Source: Streptomyces deccanensis
GTDB taxonomy: Bacteria; Actinomycetota; Actinomycetes; Streptomycetales; Streptomycetaceae
Direction of reading: 5' to 3'
Assembly (NCBI RefSeq): GCF_022385335.1
Contig: NZ_CP092431.1
Location: 8,928,001-8,992,000 of the forward strand
Length of the DNA stretch: 64,000 bases
Numbering within the stretch: the stretch's first letter is position 1; the number at the start of each line of letters is the position of its first letter. A model generated the notes under the pieces. It had not been told where the DNA came from, searched no databases, and worked only from the letters and a program-made list of their open reading frames with translations. A program made the translations under genes and the position numbers. Positions 1 to 8,834 of the stretch are shown here, piece by piece.

Positions 1-291
1 GGACGCCTTGCGGAAGAAGGCGGGCGGGATGTCGCCCGTGAAGCCCGAATCCCGGGCGTGGCTGCGGTAGTTGACCATCTGGGCGACCACCCGGCAGGGC
101 GTGGTGACCGGCGAGAGCGCGACCAGTTCGGCCACGGGCGTGCCCGGTTCACCGGAGACGGCGGCCTCGCGGACAGCCGGCCGGTCGGCCAGCAGCTCGG
201 CGGTGGTCACGGCCTTGGTGTCGACCGGGACGGCCCGGTCGCCCAGGACGACCCACCAGCCGTCGGCGGTGCGCAGGACATTGGTGCTCAT
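1..291 (-). CDS. Fumarylacetoacetate hydrolase (FAH) family protein, N-terminal part
   Basis: This is the first 97 residues of a gene that runs off the left edge. It starts at an ATG and contains the motif AQMVNYRSHARDSG, which is typical of FAH-family hydrolases and isomerases where the N-terminal region leads into the metal-binding barrel. FAH-family enzymes cleave or isomerise the ring-opened acids formed in aromatic breakdown. It lies 36 bases after the stop of an extradiol-dioxygenase-like gene on the same strand, so the two probably act in sequence in one operon (ring cleavage, then hydrolysis). The metal ligands lie outside the window, so the exact reaction cannot be assigned. Confidence 0.8.
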   Translation of the reverse strand, partial: MSTNVLRTADGWWVVLGDRAVPVDTKAVTTAELLADRPAVREAAVSGEPGTPVAELVALSPVTTPCRVVAQMVNYRSHARDSGFTGDIPPAFFRKAS

Positions 292-327
292 GTCAGTGCC
301 TTTGTGAGGGGGATGTGCGGGTGGGGG

Positions 328-1473
328 TCAGGAGTTGGCGGCCTTGAGCAGGCCGAACAGTCGTGCCGGGTCCATCTCGTTGTCGCCGCGCAGGGCCTCG
401 ATGACGTCGCGGACCCGCTGCGGGGACGGGCTCGCGCCCAGGAAGTCCCGGGTGGCCGGCGGCCCCCGCTGGGCAAGGCCGCTGGTGGACATCGCGGCCC
501 AGCCGGGTTCGACGTCGCAGGTGAACAGGTCGCCGTCGGCGAAGTGCTCCAGCATGAAGCGGTCCGGGTCGCGCCAGTAGTCGAAGAGCTGGCTGCCGTG
601 GATGTGCCGGCCGACGCCCCAACTGCGCTTGTATCCGCGCTCCTTGAGGTACTCGCCGCCGGCGGCGATGGAGTCCAGGTCGGTGACCTGGTAGGCGGAG
701 TGGACGTATCCCGTGCCCGGGCCCAGGTGCATCGCGAGGGTGTGGTGGTCGGCCGGTACGCTGCCCAGGTCGCAGCGGATGAACGCCATCGTCGGGCCCC
801 GGTCGCGCTGTCCGTCCAGGAACAGGAAGTCGGACACGATCATGCCGAGGGTGTCCAGGTACCAGTCCAGGGCGCGGGCGAACACGCGGGTCTCCAGAAC
901 CAGATGGCCCAGCCTCTGGATGCGGGAGGGCTCGCGCGGCGGACGCTGCGTGGCGTTCGTACGACGGTGATCCGTGCCGAAGTTGAGGAGCAGCGGCTGC
1001 TGTTCCGGCAGGGCGGGGAGCTGCTCGCCGCAGTGCACGACCCGCACGGGGAAGCCGGAGGGGTCGAGCAGGTCGACGCCCTTGCCGCCTCCGGGAACGT
1101 CGGCGTCCCGTATGTCCCTGCCCGTGGCGCGGGCCAGCCGGTCCAGGTCGGCCCGCTCGGCGGCGCGGAAGGCCGGACCGATGAAGCGGGACGTACGACC
1201 GCGCCGGATCACCATGCAGGGGGAGCCCGCGAAGGTGCCGCGCAGCCACAGCTCCCGCTCGGTGCGGGCGGAGACGCCGAAGCCGAAGTCCCGGGCGAAG
1301 ACCTCCGCCCGGTCCAGGTCGGGCTTCTCGAACTCCAGCCAGGCCAGGTCCGCCACCTTGATCACCGGGTTGCGGGAGCGGCCGGGGTGTTCGCCGCGCA
1401 GGGCGCCCTGCGCGCTGTGGAGGTCCTGGTGGGCCGTGATGACGTCGGCCTCGTTGACGCGGTTTTCAGACAT
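328..1473 (-). CDS. Two-domain VOC-family extradiol dioxygenase
   Basis: The product has 381 residues with two glyoxalase/VOC repeats, the usual size and plan of type I extradiol ring-cleavage dioxygenases. The second domain (about residues 185-312) carries the expected iron-binding triad: H190 in GHLVLE, H258 in YVHSAY and E309 in FMLEHF. It also has the family signature GRHIHGSQLFDYWRDP. I chose the ATG at 1473 because GGAGGG precedes it at good spacing; an upstream in-frame start exists but lacks one. The partner FAH-family gene follows and a TetR gene is divergent, so this is probably an inducible catechol-type cleavage step. The substrate is unknown. Confidence 0.8.
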   Translation of the reverse strand: MSENRVNEADVITAHQDLHSAQGALRGEHPGRSRNPVIKVADLAWLEFEKPDLDRAEVFARDFGFGVSARTERELWLRGTFAGSPCMVIRRGRTSRFIGPAFRAAERADLDRLARATGRDIRDADVPGGGKGVDLLDPSGFPVRVVHCGEQLPALPEQQPLLLNFGTDHRRTNATQRPPREPSRIQRLGHLVLETRVFARALDWYLDTLGMIVSDFLFLDGQRDRGPTMAFIRCDLGSVPADHHTLAMHLGPGTGYVHSAYQVTDLDSIAAGGEYLKERGYKRSWGVGRHIHGSQLFDYWRDPDRFMLEHFADGDLFTCDVEPGWAAMSTSGLAQRGPPATRDFLGASPSPQRVRDVIEALRGDNEMDPARLFGLLKAANS

Positions 1474-1504
1474 GGTGCCCTCCGAGCAACATTGCCGTAT
1501 TGAG

Positions 1505-1528
1505 GAAATCATCAACTGTGATGGTTTC
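1505..1528. promoter_or_regulatory. Inverted repeat, candidate TetR operator 1
   Basis: Ten-base arms GAAATCATCA and TGATGGTTTC pair with one mismatch around a four-base spacer. The site lies 32 bases upstream of the dioxygenase start in the divergent promoter region shared with the TetR gene. Size and position suit a TetR-family operator; binding is inferred. Confidence 0.55.
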
Positions 1529-1554
1529 GTCGTCAAGGTGTTCGCGGCTGGAAA

Positions 1555-1568
1555 TGATGAAGTCATCA
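1555..1568. promoter_or_regulatory. Inverted repeat, candidate TetR operator 2
   Basis: TGATGA and TCATCA form a perfect inverted repeat with a two-base spacer, 40 bases before the TetR start. It uses the same TCATCA/TGATGA half-site as the repeat at 1505-1528, which suggests one protein reads both and represses its own gene as well. Confidence 0.5.
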
Positions 1569-1608
1569 GGTCTGCGACCGTCATCGCCCCGGCGGTTAGA
1601 CTCTGCGC

Positions 1609-2244
1609 ATGCCTACGTCAGCCCCGCCCAGCAACCGGTTCGAGCGGCGTCGCGCGGAGACCCGCGGGGCTCTCGTACGAGCGGCCCGGCAGATACTCGC
1701 CGAGACCGGGGACACGAGCGCCAGCATCCAGGCGATCGCCGAGCGCGCCGACGTCGGCTTCGGCTCCTTCTACAACCACTTCGAGTCCAAAACGGCGCTG
1801 TTCGAGGCGGCTGTGGTGGACGCCCTGGAGGAGTTCGGCCAGAACTTCGACGAGCGCCTGGCCGGAATCGACGACCCGGCGGAGCTTCTCGCGGCCGGCT
1901 TCCGACTCAGCGCCCGGATGGCCGACTCCCACCCGGAGCTGATGCAGGTCCTGCGCCGCCGCGGCCTCGGGCACATCTACTCGGACAACGGACTGGCCCG
2001 CCGGGCGCTGCGCGATCTCCAGGTCGGCATGGCCTCCGGCCGTTTCACCACCCTCGACCCGACGGTCGCCCTGTCCGCGCTGGGCGGAACCCTGCTGTCC
2101 CTGGTGGAGCTGCGTTTCGCCCGCCCCGAGGTGGACGGCGACGAGGCCGCGGTGAGCCTCGCCGAGATGGTCCTGCGCATGCTGGGCCTACCGGCGGACG
2201 ACGCCCACGAGGTCGCCCGGCGCCCCCTCCCCGACCTCGACTGA
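1609..2244 (+). CDS. TetR/AcrR family transcriptional regulator
   Basis: The 211-residue protein is of normal TetR length. Residues about 35-62 form the DNA-binding helix-turn-helix (IQAIAERADVGFGSFYNHF), with the conserved Y/F and H of the recognition-helix end. The C-terminal helical ligand domain is variable, as expected. It is transcribed away from the dioxygenase/FAH operon, and two TCATCA/TGATGA palindromes lie between them, so it most likely represses that operon and itself until an aromatic ligand binds. The start is the first ATG of the frame giving a full N-terminal arm. Confidence 0.88.
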   Translation: MPTSAPPSNRFERRRAETRGALVRAARQILAETGDTSASIQAIAERADVGFGSFYNHFESKTALFEAAVVDALEEFGQNFDERLAGIDDPAELLAAGFRLSARMADSHPELMQVLRRRGLGHIYSDNGLARRALRDLQVGMASGRFTTLDPTVALSALGGTLLSLVELRFARPEVDGDEAAVSLAEMVLRMLGLPADDAHEVARRPLPDLD

Positions 2245-2491
2245 CGACACCTGGGCGGACGACGAGCCCGGGCGGAAGGTGACCGAGCGGCCGGTGAAGC
2301 GGGCGTCGATCCCGTCCTCCGTGGTGGTGGCGACCGCAGCCGGAGCCCTTCGGGAACGCGTGGTCACGTGATCAGTCATTCCCTGGGCAAGTTCGACGGC
2401 CCCGCTTCGACGTCGCGGTGGCCGGCGACGCCACCGCCGCCTACGACGGGTTCCTGGCGCCCTCACTCGCCTTCCGCCTTGTCGTGACCCG

Positions 2492-3298
2492 TCATAGGCG
2501 TGACGGGTATGGGGGCGACAACTCGCCACCGGGGTCGGCCGGGGGCACGGCGCGGACGCGGTGGCGGAAGACGAGCAGGACGGCGAGGGTCGCGCCCGCG
2601 AACCAGGTCAGTTGAACCCCCAGGTCCCAGAGCGGAAACGTGGTGGAGAAGCCCGCGGCGGTGGCGGTCTGCATGGCTCCGTACGAAGGCAGCAGGCGGA
2701 CCAGCCCACTGTCGGCCCCGGAACTCATGACGGGGTTCTGCAGCGCGAGATCGATGATGCTGGTCATCACGATGGCGAACATGCCCTCGACCTCCCGGGT
2801 GAGCACGGAGCCGAACCCCACGCCCAGGGCGCCGTACGTCAGGGCGGCGCAGAACAGTGCGGTGAAGAGCGCCAGGGGTTGCCTGGGCGACAGGGGCAGG
2901 AACGTGACCGCGGTGGCATAGGCCGAGACAATTACCGCGGACAGGGCGAGAGCGGCCACCTTGGCGAGGACGAGGTGCGGCCAGGGGTAGCCGGCTGAGG
3001 CCAGGCGCCGGTCGAAAGCGCTGCGCTCGAAGGTCGCCGCGAACATCATGAACCCGGCGATCAGGGTGACGGCGTTGAGCGCCCCGCTGATCGCGGTCAG
3101 TTCGTTGCCCGGAGGCGTCAGCCACTGCCCAGTGGCCCGCAGCCGCACCGGCGAGGGCGTGTCGGGCATCGCCAGATACGTCAGGGACGTCCACAGCGGC
3201 AGGAAGACGGCGACCAGGACCAAGGCGAACCGGTTGCGGGCGTGTTCGATCAGCGCGTAGCGGGTGACGGTGCAGAACAGGGCCACGTGTCCCCTCAT
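2492..3298 (-). CDS. ABC-2 type transporter permease
   Basis: A 268-residue membrane protein with about six hydrophobic segments, for example FALVLVAVFLPLW near residue 22, LTAISGALNAVTLIAGFMMF, the AALALSAVIVSAYATAVTF stretch and a C-terminal LTWFAGATLAVLLVF. Together these match ABC-2 permeases. Its ATG overlaps the stop of the upstream ATPase gene (ATGA), so the two are translationally coupled and form one exporter. The pair is divergent from a terpenoid operon, so export of that product or self-protection is plausible but unproven. Confidence 0.8.
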   Translation of the reverse strand: MRGHVALFCTVTRYALIEHARNRFALVLVAVFLPLWTSLTYLAMPDTPSPVRLRATGQWLTPPGNELTAISGALNAVTLIAGFMMFAATFERSAFDRRLASAGYPWPHLVLAKVAALALSAVIVSAYATAVTFLPLSPRQPLALFTALFCAALTYGALGVGFGSVLTREVEGMFAIVMTSIIDLALQNPVMSSGADSGLVRLLPSYGAMQTATAAGFSTTFPLWDLGVQLTWFAGATLAVLLVFRHRVRAVPPADPGGELSPPYPSRL

Positions 3299-3933
3299 GG
3301 GGCGTTCACCGGCCCCGGCCGCAGTAGCCCGTCGCTCAGCGTCCACACCTCGTCCAGGCGGTCGGTGTCGTAGGCGAGGTGAGAGACGACGAGGATCGAA
3401 CGACCGGTGTCCCGCAACTGCGCGGCGAGCTCCCAGAACCTGCGATAGGTGTCCCAGTCGAAGCCCTGATACGGCTCGTCCAGCAGCAGCACTCGGGGGT
3501 CATGCATGAGGGCCAGGGTGAGATTGAGTTTCTGCCGGGTTCCTCCGCTGAGTTCGCCGGCCCTTTCGTCGACATGGGCCGTCAACCCCAGGACACTCAT
3601 GATCTCTTCGGCATGGCGGAGATGGGTGAGGCGAAATGCCTTTTCGAAGAGACGCAGGTGTTGCCGGACGGTCAGCGCGTCATTCAGGACCGCGTGCTGA
3701 GGGCAGTAACCGAAACGGCCGCTGCGGTGGACAGTGCCGTACTCGGGCCGAATCTCACCGGCGAGAATCTTCAGCAACGTGGTCTTTCCCGCGCCGTTCT
3801 CCCCGACGATTCCCGCGAGGACTCCACCGCGCAAGTGGAGGTCGACGCCCCGTAGGACCGTGCGCCGACGATACGAGTGACGCACATCCCTGACCTCCAC
3901 CACAAGCCTCCCACGAGCACCCTCGCCCTCCAT
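3295..3933 (-). CDS. ABC transporter ATP-binding protein
   Basis: A compact 212-residue ATPase. Walker A is GENGAGKTT at residues 44-52, the signature LSGGT at 128-132, Walker B VLLLDEP at 148-154, and the switch histidine H185 sits in VVSHL. It energises the permease encoded directly downstream with an ATGA overlap. The ATG at 3933 was chosen because the protein then begins just before the first beta strand and a GAGG element precedes it. The 178 bases between this gene and the divergent polyprenyl synthase must hold both promoters; no clear operator was seen there. Confidence 0.88.
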   Translation of the reverse strand: MEGEGARGRLVVEVRDVRHSYRRRTVLRGVDLHLRGGVLAGIVGENGAGKTTLLKILAGEIRPEYGTVHRSGRFGYCPQHAVLNDALTVRQHLRLFEKAFRLTHLRHAEEIMSVLGLTAHVDERAGELSGGTRQKLNLTLALMHDPRVLLLDEPYQGFDWDTYRRFWELAAQLRDTGRSILVVSHLAYDTDRLDEVWTLSDGLLRPGPVNAP

Positions 3934-4111
3934 GCCTCGTTTCTCCCCGTATTCATGCCCCGAGTCAACGGGGCGCTCGATGGACCCACCGGCCGCCTGC
4001 GGCGTGGAATGCCGCACCGGCGTGCGCCTGCCGATTATCCGATTCGTGGCCCGTCCCGTTTTGCGCCACCACCCCGCGGACATTCAATTCCGCGATGACT
4101 CAGGAGGTCAC

Positions 4112-5182
4112 ATGGTCGCGCCGGCAACGGCTTCGTATCAGTTCGACATGGCCGCACTCCGACTCACCGTGGAAGACGCGCTCTTCGCATTCCTCCGGCA
4201 GAAAGAAAGCGGCCCGGACGGCCCCCTGCTGGGCAAGATGTTCGACGTGCTCCGGGACTTTCTCGGGGGCGGCGGCAAGCGGGTACGACCGCTCTACTGC
4301 TGCCTCGGCTGGAGTTCCGTGGCGAACGCCCCGATCGACTCGACGGTGCTGCGGGCGGCCGCGGGGCTGGAGTTGTTCCACACCTTCGCCCTCGTGCACG
4401 ACGATCTGATCGACGGGTCGGAGCGCCGGCACGACCGCCCGACCGCACACCGCGCCTTCGCGACGCACGCGCCCCGGGAGCGGGCCGCCTGGTTCGGGGA
4501 CAGCGCGGCCGTCCTGCTCGGCGACCTGTGCGAGGTCTGGTCGGCCGAACTGCTGGGAGGCCTGGGCGGCGAGGCGGAACAAGCGGTCGTACGGGGCCTG
4601 CTGGACCGCATGCGCGGCGAGTTGGTCCTGGGCCAGTACCTCGATCTGCTCGCCTCGGGTGACGACTGCGGCAGCGTGGAGAACGCGCTGCGCGTCATCC
4701 ACTACAAGACCACCAAGTACACCGTGGAGCGCCCGCTGCAGATCGGCGCCGCCCTCGCGGGCGCGGATCAGAAGCACCTCGACGCCTGTGCCGCCTACGC
4801 GCGGCCGCTGGGCGAGGCCTTCCAGATGTACGACGACCTGGAGGACGTGGTCGTGGACGGCACCGGACGGGGCACGGACGGGTGTGATCTGCGGGAGGGC
4901 AAGCACACGGTGGTGCTGGCGCTGGCCCTGCGCCATGCCCGGCCCGCGGCGGCGGAACGCTTGCGCGCGCTGGTCGGCGACCCCTCCCTGAGCGAGCAGG
5001 GACTCGCGGAGGCACGGGCGTTGATCGCCGCGACGGGAGCGCCGGGCATGGTCAGGCGGATGGTGCTGGAGCGCCGCAGGGAAGCACTGACCGTGCTGGC
5101 GGCCGCCCCGTTCCATCCCGTCGCCAGAGAAGCCCTCATGCGGCTGACGGACCTTGCCGTGCCCGGGATCCGGCAGTGGTGA
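4112..5182 (+). CDS. Polyprenyl (probably geranylgeranyl-type) diphosphate synthase
   Basis: A 356-residue trans-isoprenyl diphosphate synthase with both aspartate-rich motifs: DDLID at 97-101 and DDLED at 241-245. GGGGKRVRP (residues 52-60) binds the diphosphate. It condenses IPP with allylic diphosphates to make a linear prenyl diphosphate. Phe at position -5 from the first motif resembles the chain-stopping residue of archaeal-type GGPP synthases, so C20 is a reasonable guess. Start: ATG with AGGAGG four bases upstream. It is the first gene of a tight operon and probably supplies substrate to the terpene synthase at 8805-9947. Confidence 0.88.
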   Translation: MVAPATASYQFDMAALRLTVEDALFAFLRQKESGPDGPLLGKMFDVLRDFLGGGGKRVRPLYCCLGWSSVANAPIDSTVLRAAAGLELFHTFALVHDDLIDGSERRHDRPTAHRAFATHAPRERAAWFGDSAAVLLGDLCEVWSAELLGGLGGEAEQAVVRGLLDRMRGELVLGQYLDLLASGDDCGSVENALRVIHYKTTKYTVERPLQIGAALAGADQKHLDACAAYARPLGEAFQMYDDLEDVVVDGTGRGTDGCDLREGKHTVVLALALRHARPAAAERLRALVGDPSLSEQGLAEARALIAATGAPGMVRRMVLERRREALTVLAAAPFHPVAREALMRLTDLAVPGIRQW

Positions 5183-5715
5183 GGTCGCTGGTGTCCGATG
5201 CGTGCGAGCAGGTGCAGGTGGAGCAGGTGGAGCAGGTGGAGCAGGTCGACATCGACGACCGGGTGCTGCGGGTCGTGCGGCGTGTCGACGCCGTGCGCGA
5301 GGGCTGGCTGCACCGGGTGGCCGGTGTGGTGTGCCGGGACGACCAGGGGCGGGTCCTGGTCAACCGGCGGTCGCCGCACGCGCCGTGGTTCGCCGGCGAG
5401 TACGCGCCGCTGATCGCCGGAGCGGTCAGGCCCGGGGAGAGCTACGCGCACGCCGCGAGCCGTGAGCTGCGCGAGGAACTCGGTGTCCACGCCTCGGTGC
5501 GGCACCTGTTCAAGTTCATCTGCGCGGGCGCCGTCGGCCCGTACTGGTTCGGGATCCACGAGGCGGTGCTGACCGGCGCCGTGGTGCCGGACGCGCGGGA
5601 GATCTCCTGGAGCGGCTGGCTGACGCTCGCCGAGTACCGCAGGTCAGCGGTCCACTGGCCACTCGTGCCGGACGCCGGCCAGGCATTCGAGCGCTACCTC
5701 ACGAGGGGTGAATGA
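5176..5715 (+). CDS. NUDIX hydrolase
   Basis: A 179-residue protein with a perfect NUDIX box at residues 82-104 (G-x5-E-x7-RE-x2-EE-x-G-V). Its GTG start lies inside the end of the polyprenyl synthase gene (7-base overlap), so it is co-translated. NUDIX proteins hydrolyse or isomerise diphosphates. In this setting it could act on an isoprenyl diphosphate (an isopentenyl-diphosphate-isomerase-like role) or remove diphosphate from an intermediate; the sequence does not decide. Near the N terminus a nine-base unit repeats to give VEQVEQVEQVD, a local slippage expansion. Confidence 0.85.
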   Translation: MVRSLVSDACEQVQVEQVEQVEQVDIDDRVLRVVRRVDAVREGWLHRVAGVVCRDDQGRVLVNRRSPHAPWFAGEYAPLIAGAVRPGESYAHAASRELREELGVHASVRHLFKFICAGAVGPYWFGIHEAVLTGAVVPDAREISWSGWLTLAEYRRSAVHWPLVPDAGQAFERYLTRGE

Positions 5716-6122
5716 TGGCGTACTTCGACGACGCGTCCGACGTCTACCGGTATCTCGGTGGAGTCTTCCGCGAGGCGGACTCCCACCCTGACGTGGGCCC
5801 CCGGCTGCGGTCCTCCCATCTCACCTTCCGCATCGACTACTTCCGTCCGACGGCCATCCTCACGGTCCGGATGCTGCCGGAGGGGATCGACGTCATCGAG
5901 GGGGCGACGGACGTTCGCCCGGACGTACGGCTGACCATGTCCGCCGACAACGGCGACCGCTTCTGGCGCGGCGAGTACAACGCGGCCGTCGGTCTCGCCA
6001 CGGGGGAGGTCCGTGCCCGGGGGCCGGTGAGCAAGCTGCTAGGTCTGCTGCCCCTGGCCAAGCCGGTCTTCCCGCTCTACCGGGAGATGGTCGCCGCCAA
6101 GGACCGGAAGACGGGGCGGTGA
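5712..6122 (+). CDS. SCP2 sterol-transfer-domain-like protein
   Basis: A 136-residue single-domain protein. The stretch LTMSADNGDRFWRGEYNAAVGL and the following alternating hydrophobic pattern resemble the SCP2 lipid-binding fold. Its ATG overlaps the NUDIX stop (ATGA). SCP2 domains carry hydrophobic molecules, so it may bind the prenyl or terpenoid intermediate for the dehydrogenases downstream. No catalytic motif is visible. The family call is by pattern only. Confidence 0.65.
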   Translation: MMAYFDDASDVYRYLGGVFREADSHPDVGPRLRSSHLTFRIDYFRPTAILTVRMLPEGIDVIEGATDVRPDVRLTMSADNGDRFWRGEYNAAVGLATGEVRARGPVSKLLGLLPLAKPVFPLYREMVAAKDRKTGR

Positions 6123-6128
6123 ACTCCC

Positions 6129-7253
6129 GTGTCCCAGGACGCCGTTGAGGCGACAGTCGCCCTGCAGCACGCGCCCGGTGCGCCCTTCTCGCTGGAGTCG
6201 GTGGAGCTCGGCCCGTTGGCTGCGGACGAGATCCTCGTCCGGATGGCCGGGGTGGGCGTGTGCCACACGGACTGGACGGCCGCCGCCGGCACCGTTCCGC
6301 TGCCGACCCCCTACGTCCTCGGGCACGAAGGCGCCGGGACCGTGGCAGCGGTGGGCGCGCAGGTGAGCACTCTGGCCGTCGGCGACCAAGTGGTGCTGAG
6401 CTTCGACGCGTGCCGGTCCTGCCCGCAGTGCAGGGCGGGCCATCCCGCCTACTGCGTCCTGTCCGCCGCCCTGAACTACACCGGCACCCGGCCGGACGGC
6501 ACCACGACCATGACGCTCAAGGGACGGCCCGTGCACGGCAGTTGGTTCGGCCAGTCCTCGTTCGCCACGCATGCCGTCGCGAGCGTCCGCAACGCCGTCA
6601 AAGTCCCGGCCGGGTCGGACGGCCCGCCCCTCGACCTGCTCGGTCCGCTCGGCTGCGGGCTGCTGACCGGCGCCGGGACCGTCTTCCGGGTCCTGCGCCC
6701 ACAGGCCGGACAGAGCATCGTCGTCTTCGGGCTCGGCACGGTCGGGCTGAGCGCTGTCATGGCAGCTGCCGTGACCGGCTGCGACCCCCTCGTCGGCGTC
6801 GACCCCAACCCCGATCGCCGTCGGACGGCGGAGGCCCTGGGATGCACGCACACCCTCGATCCCGCCTCGGTGGAGGACCTCGGGTGGGCCCTCGCGGAGA
6901 TCGCCGGCCTGGGAGCGGACTTCACGGTCGACACGGTCGGCTCCGGAGCGGTGGTCCGCCAGGCGCTGGAAGCCCTGCGCACCCCCGGTTCCTGCGCGAC
7001 GCTCGGCCTCCAGGCCCTGGAGAACGAGATCACCATCGACCAGGGACACCTGCTGATGGGCCGCACCCTGACCGGTGTGATCGAGGGGGACGCGGAGCCG
7101 CGCGTCCTCGTCCCCCGGCTGATCGAACTGTGGCGCCAGGGACGCTTCCCCTTCGACCGGCTCGTCGAGCGCTACCCGTTCCACCGCATCGAGGACGCCG
7201 TGGCCGCGGCCCGCGCCGGGAAGGTCGTCAAACCCGTGCTCGTCTTCGACTGA
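6129..7253 (+). CDS. Zinc-dependent alcohol dehydrogenase
   Basis: A 374-residue medium-chain dehydrogenase. Catalytic zinc ligands fit C45 (GVCHTD) and H66-E67 (GHEGAG). The structural zinc loop has C95, C98, C101 and C109. The nucleotide-binding motif GLGTVG lies in the Rossmann half. It looks most like aryl/allylic alcohol dehydrogenases (benzyl alcohol and geraniol types), which oxidise primary alcohols to aldehydes with NAD. GTG start six bases after the SCP2 gene. With the adjoining aldehyde dehydrogenase it would take a terpenoid alcohol to an acid. Confidence 0.88.
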   Translation: MSQDAVEATVALQHAPGAPFSLESVELGPLAADEILVRMAGVGVCHTDWTAAAGTVPLPTPYVLGHEGAGTVAAVGAQVSTLAVGDQVVLSFDACRSCPQCRAGHPAYCVLSAALNYTGTRPDGTTTMTLKGRPVHGSWFGQSSFATHAVASVRNAVKVPAGSDGPPLDLLGPLGCGLLTGAGTVFRVLRPQAGQSIVVFGLGTVGLSAVMAAAVTGCDPLVGVDPNPDRRRTAEALGCTHTLDPASVEDLGWALAEIAGLGADFTVDTVGSGAVVRQALEALRTPGSCATLGLQALENEITIDQGHLLMGRTLTGVIEGDAEPRVLVPRLIELWRQGRFPFDRLVERYPFHRIEDAVAAARAGKVVKPVLVFD

Positions 7254-7322
7254 CCGGGACTTGCACTTCCCCACTCCCGATCGCGAACCGTGTCCGCCAC
7301 CGACAGGGCAGGAGGCCCGCCC

Positions 7323-8834
7323 GTGCAGGAAGTTCCGCACGCCATGATGCACATCGACGGAAAGTGGATCGACAGTCCGGACCGCTACGAGATCCGCAGC
7401 CCGGCGACGGAGGAAATCGTGGCGACCCTCGCCAAGGGCCGTCGTGAACACGTCGACCAAGCGGTCGCCGCCGCGCAGGCCGTGTACGAGGAGAGGACCT
7501 GGCGTGCCACACCGCCCGCCGAACGGGCGGCCGTATTGCGCGAGGCGACCGACCGCCTGGTGCGACGCTCGCACGAGCTGGTGCAGATGCAGGTCAGGGA
7601 GAACGGTGCTCCCGTGCGTCTTGCCGAGGCACTGCACATCGGAACGTCACTGGCCCATCTCCGCTACCAGGTCGACCTGGTGGAGCGGTACGACTTCGAA
7701 CGGCCGGCGGCCATGGTCTCGCCCGTGCTGGCGGCCGGGCTGGTCCGGCGTGAGCCGCTCGGTGTCTGCGCCGCGATCGTGCCGTGGAACTTCCCGCTCG
7801 TGCACGCCGGCTGGAAGGTCTTCCCCGCGCTGGCAGCGGGCAACAGCGTCGTCATCAAACCCGACGAGCGGGCTCCGCTCACCATCGTGGAGCTCGTACG
7901 CGAACTCGAGGCGGCGGGGCTGCCACCCGGAGTCCTCAACCTCGTCACGGGGGACGGCCCCGAGGTCGGGGGACGGCTCGTCGAACACCCCGACGTCCGC
8001 AAGATCGGCTTCACCGGTTCCACCCGTGTCGGCCACGACGTGCTGCGCCGGGCCGCGGGCGGCTTCCGGCACCTCACCCTGGAGCTGGGAGGCAAGTCGG
8101 CCAACATCGTCCTCGATGACGCCGAGGTGACGACCGCCGTCGACGGTGCCCTTTTCGCGTGCATGACCTACTCGGGTCAGATCTGCGCGGCCGGGACCCG
8201 TCTGCTGCTCCCCGAATCCCTGCACGACACGTTCGTGGACCAGCTGGTCGAACGGGTCAGGGCCCTGCGCATCGCCGACCCGCTGGACCCGTTGACCGAT
8301 CTCGGCCCGCTGATCTCACGCGACAAGCGCGATCACGCGCTGGCCTGCGTGTCCACCGCCGTCGAGCAGGGCGCTCGCCTCGTCCATGGCGGCGGGGTGC
8401 CGTCCGGTCCGTCGTTCACGCGCGGGCACTGGATGGAGCCCACCATCCTCACCGACGTCACCCCGGACATGCGGATCGCCCATGAGGAGGTCTTCGGGCC
8501 GGTCCTGGCGGTCATGCGCTACCGCACAACCGAGGAGGCCGTGGAGATCGCCAACGGCACCGAGTACGGCCTGGCCGCCGGTGTCTGGAGCCGCGACAAC
8601 CAGGCCGCCTTGGACATCGCCGAGCGGCTGGAGACCGGCGTGGTGTGGATCAACGACTGGTACGCGCTCCCACCGCACTTCCCGCTCGGGGGCTGCAAAA
8701 AGAGCGGGATCGGCCGGGAGAGCGGTGACCACGCTCTCGACGAGTACACCCAGGCGAAGGCCGTCTCGATCGACCTCTCCGGCGGTGTGGAGTCCAAGCT
8801 CTACTCACTGCTGCTGGGTGAGCGCCCTTCCTGA
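7323..8834 (+). CDS. NAD(P)-dependent aldehyde dehydrogenase
   Basis: A 503-residue ALDH-superfamily enzyme. The general-base Glu lies in LTLELGGKSANIV and the nucleophilic Cys in YSGQICAAGTR; the FTGS cofactor motif precedes them. I chose the GTG at 7323 because AGGAGG stands seven bases upstream, although the frame is open from 7290. It is the last gene of the terpenoid operon. Its final 30 bases overlap the 3' end of the opposing terpene synthase gene. Probable role: oxidation of the aldehyde made by the preceding dehydrogenase. Confidence 0.9.
   Translation: MQEVPHAMMHIDGKWIDSPDRYEIRSPATEEIVATLAKGRREHVDQAVAAAQAVYEERTWRATPPAERAAVLREATDRLVRRSHELVQMQVRENGAPVRLAEALHIGTSLAHLRYQVDLVERYDFERPAAMVSPVLAAGLVRREPLGVCAAIVPWNFPLVHAGWKVFPALAAGNSVVIKPDERAPLTIVELVRELEAAGLPPGVLNLVTGDGPEVGGRLVEHPDVRKIGFTGSTRVGHDVLRRAAGGFRHLTLELGGKSANIVLDDAEVTTAVDGALFACMTYSGQICAAGTRLLLPESLHDTFVDQLVERVRALRIADPLDPLTDLGPLISRDKRDHALACVSTAVEQGARLVHGGGVPSGPSFTRGHWMEPTILTDVTPDMRIAHEEVFGPVLAVMRYRTTEEAVEIANGTEYGLAAGVWSRDNQAALDIAERLETGVVWINDWYALPPHFPLGGCKKSGIGRESGDHALDEYTQAKAVSIDLSGGVESKLYSLLLGERPS

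Noticed and set aside
2245..2491. Possible gene fragment between TetR and the ABC permease
   Set aside because: Short frames such as VAGDATAAYDGFLAP are open but match nothing I recognise and have no start signal.
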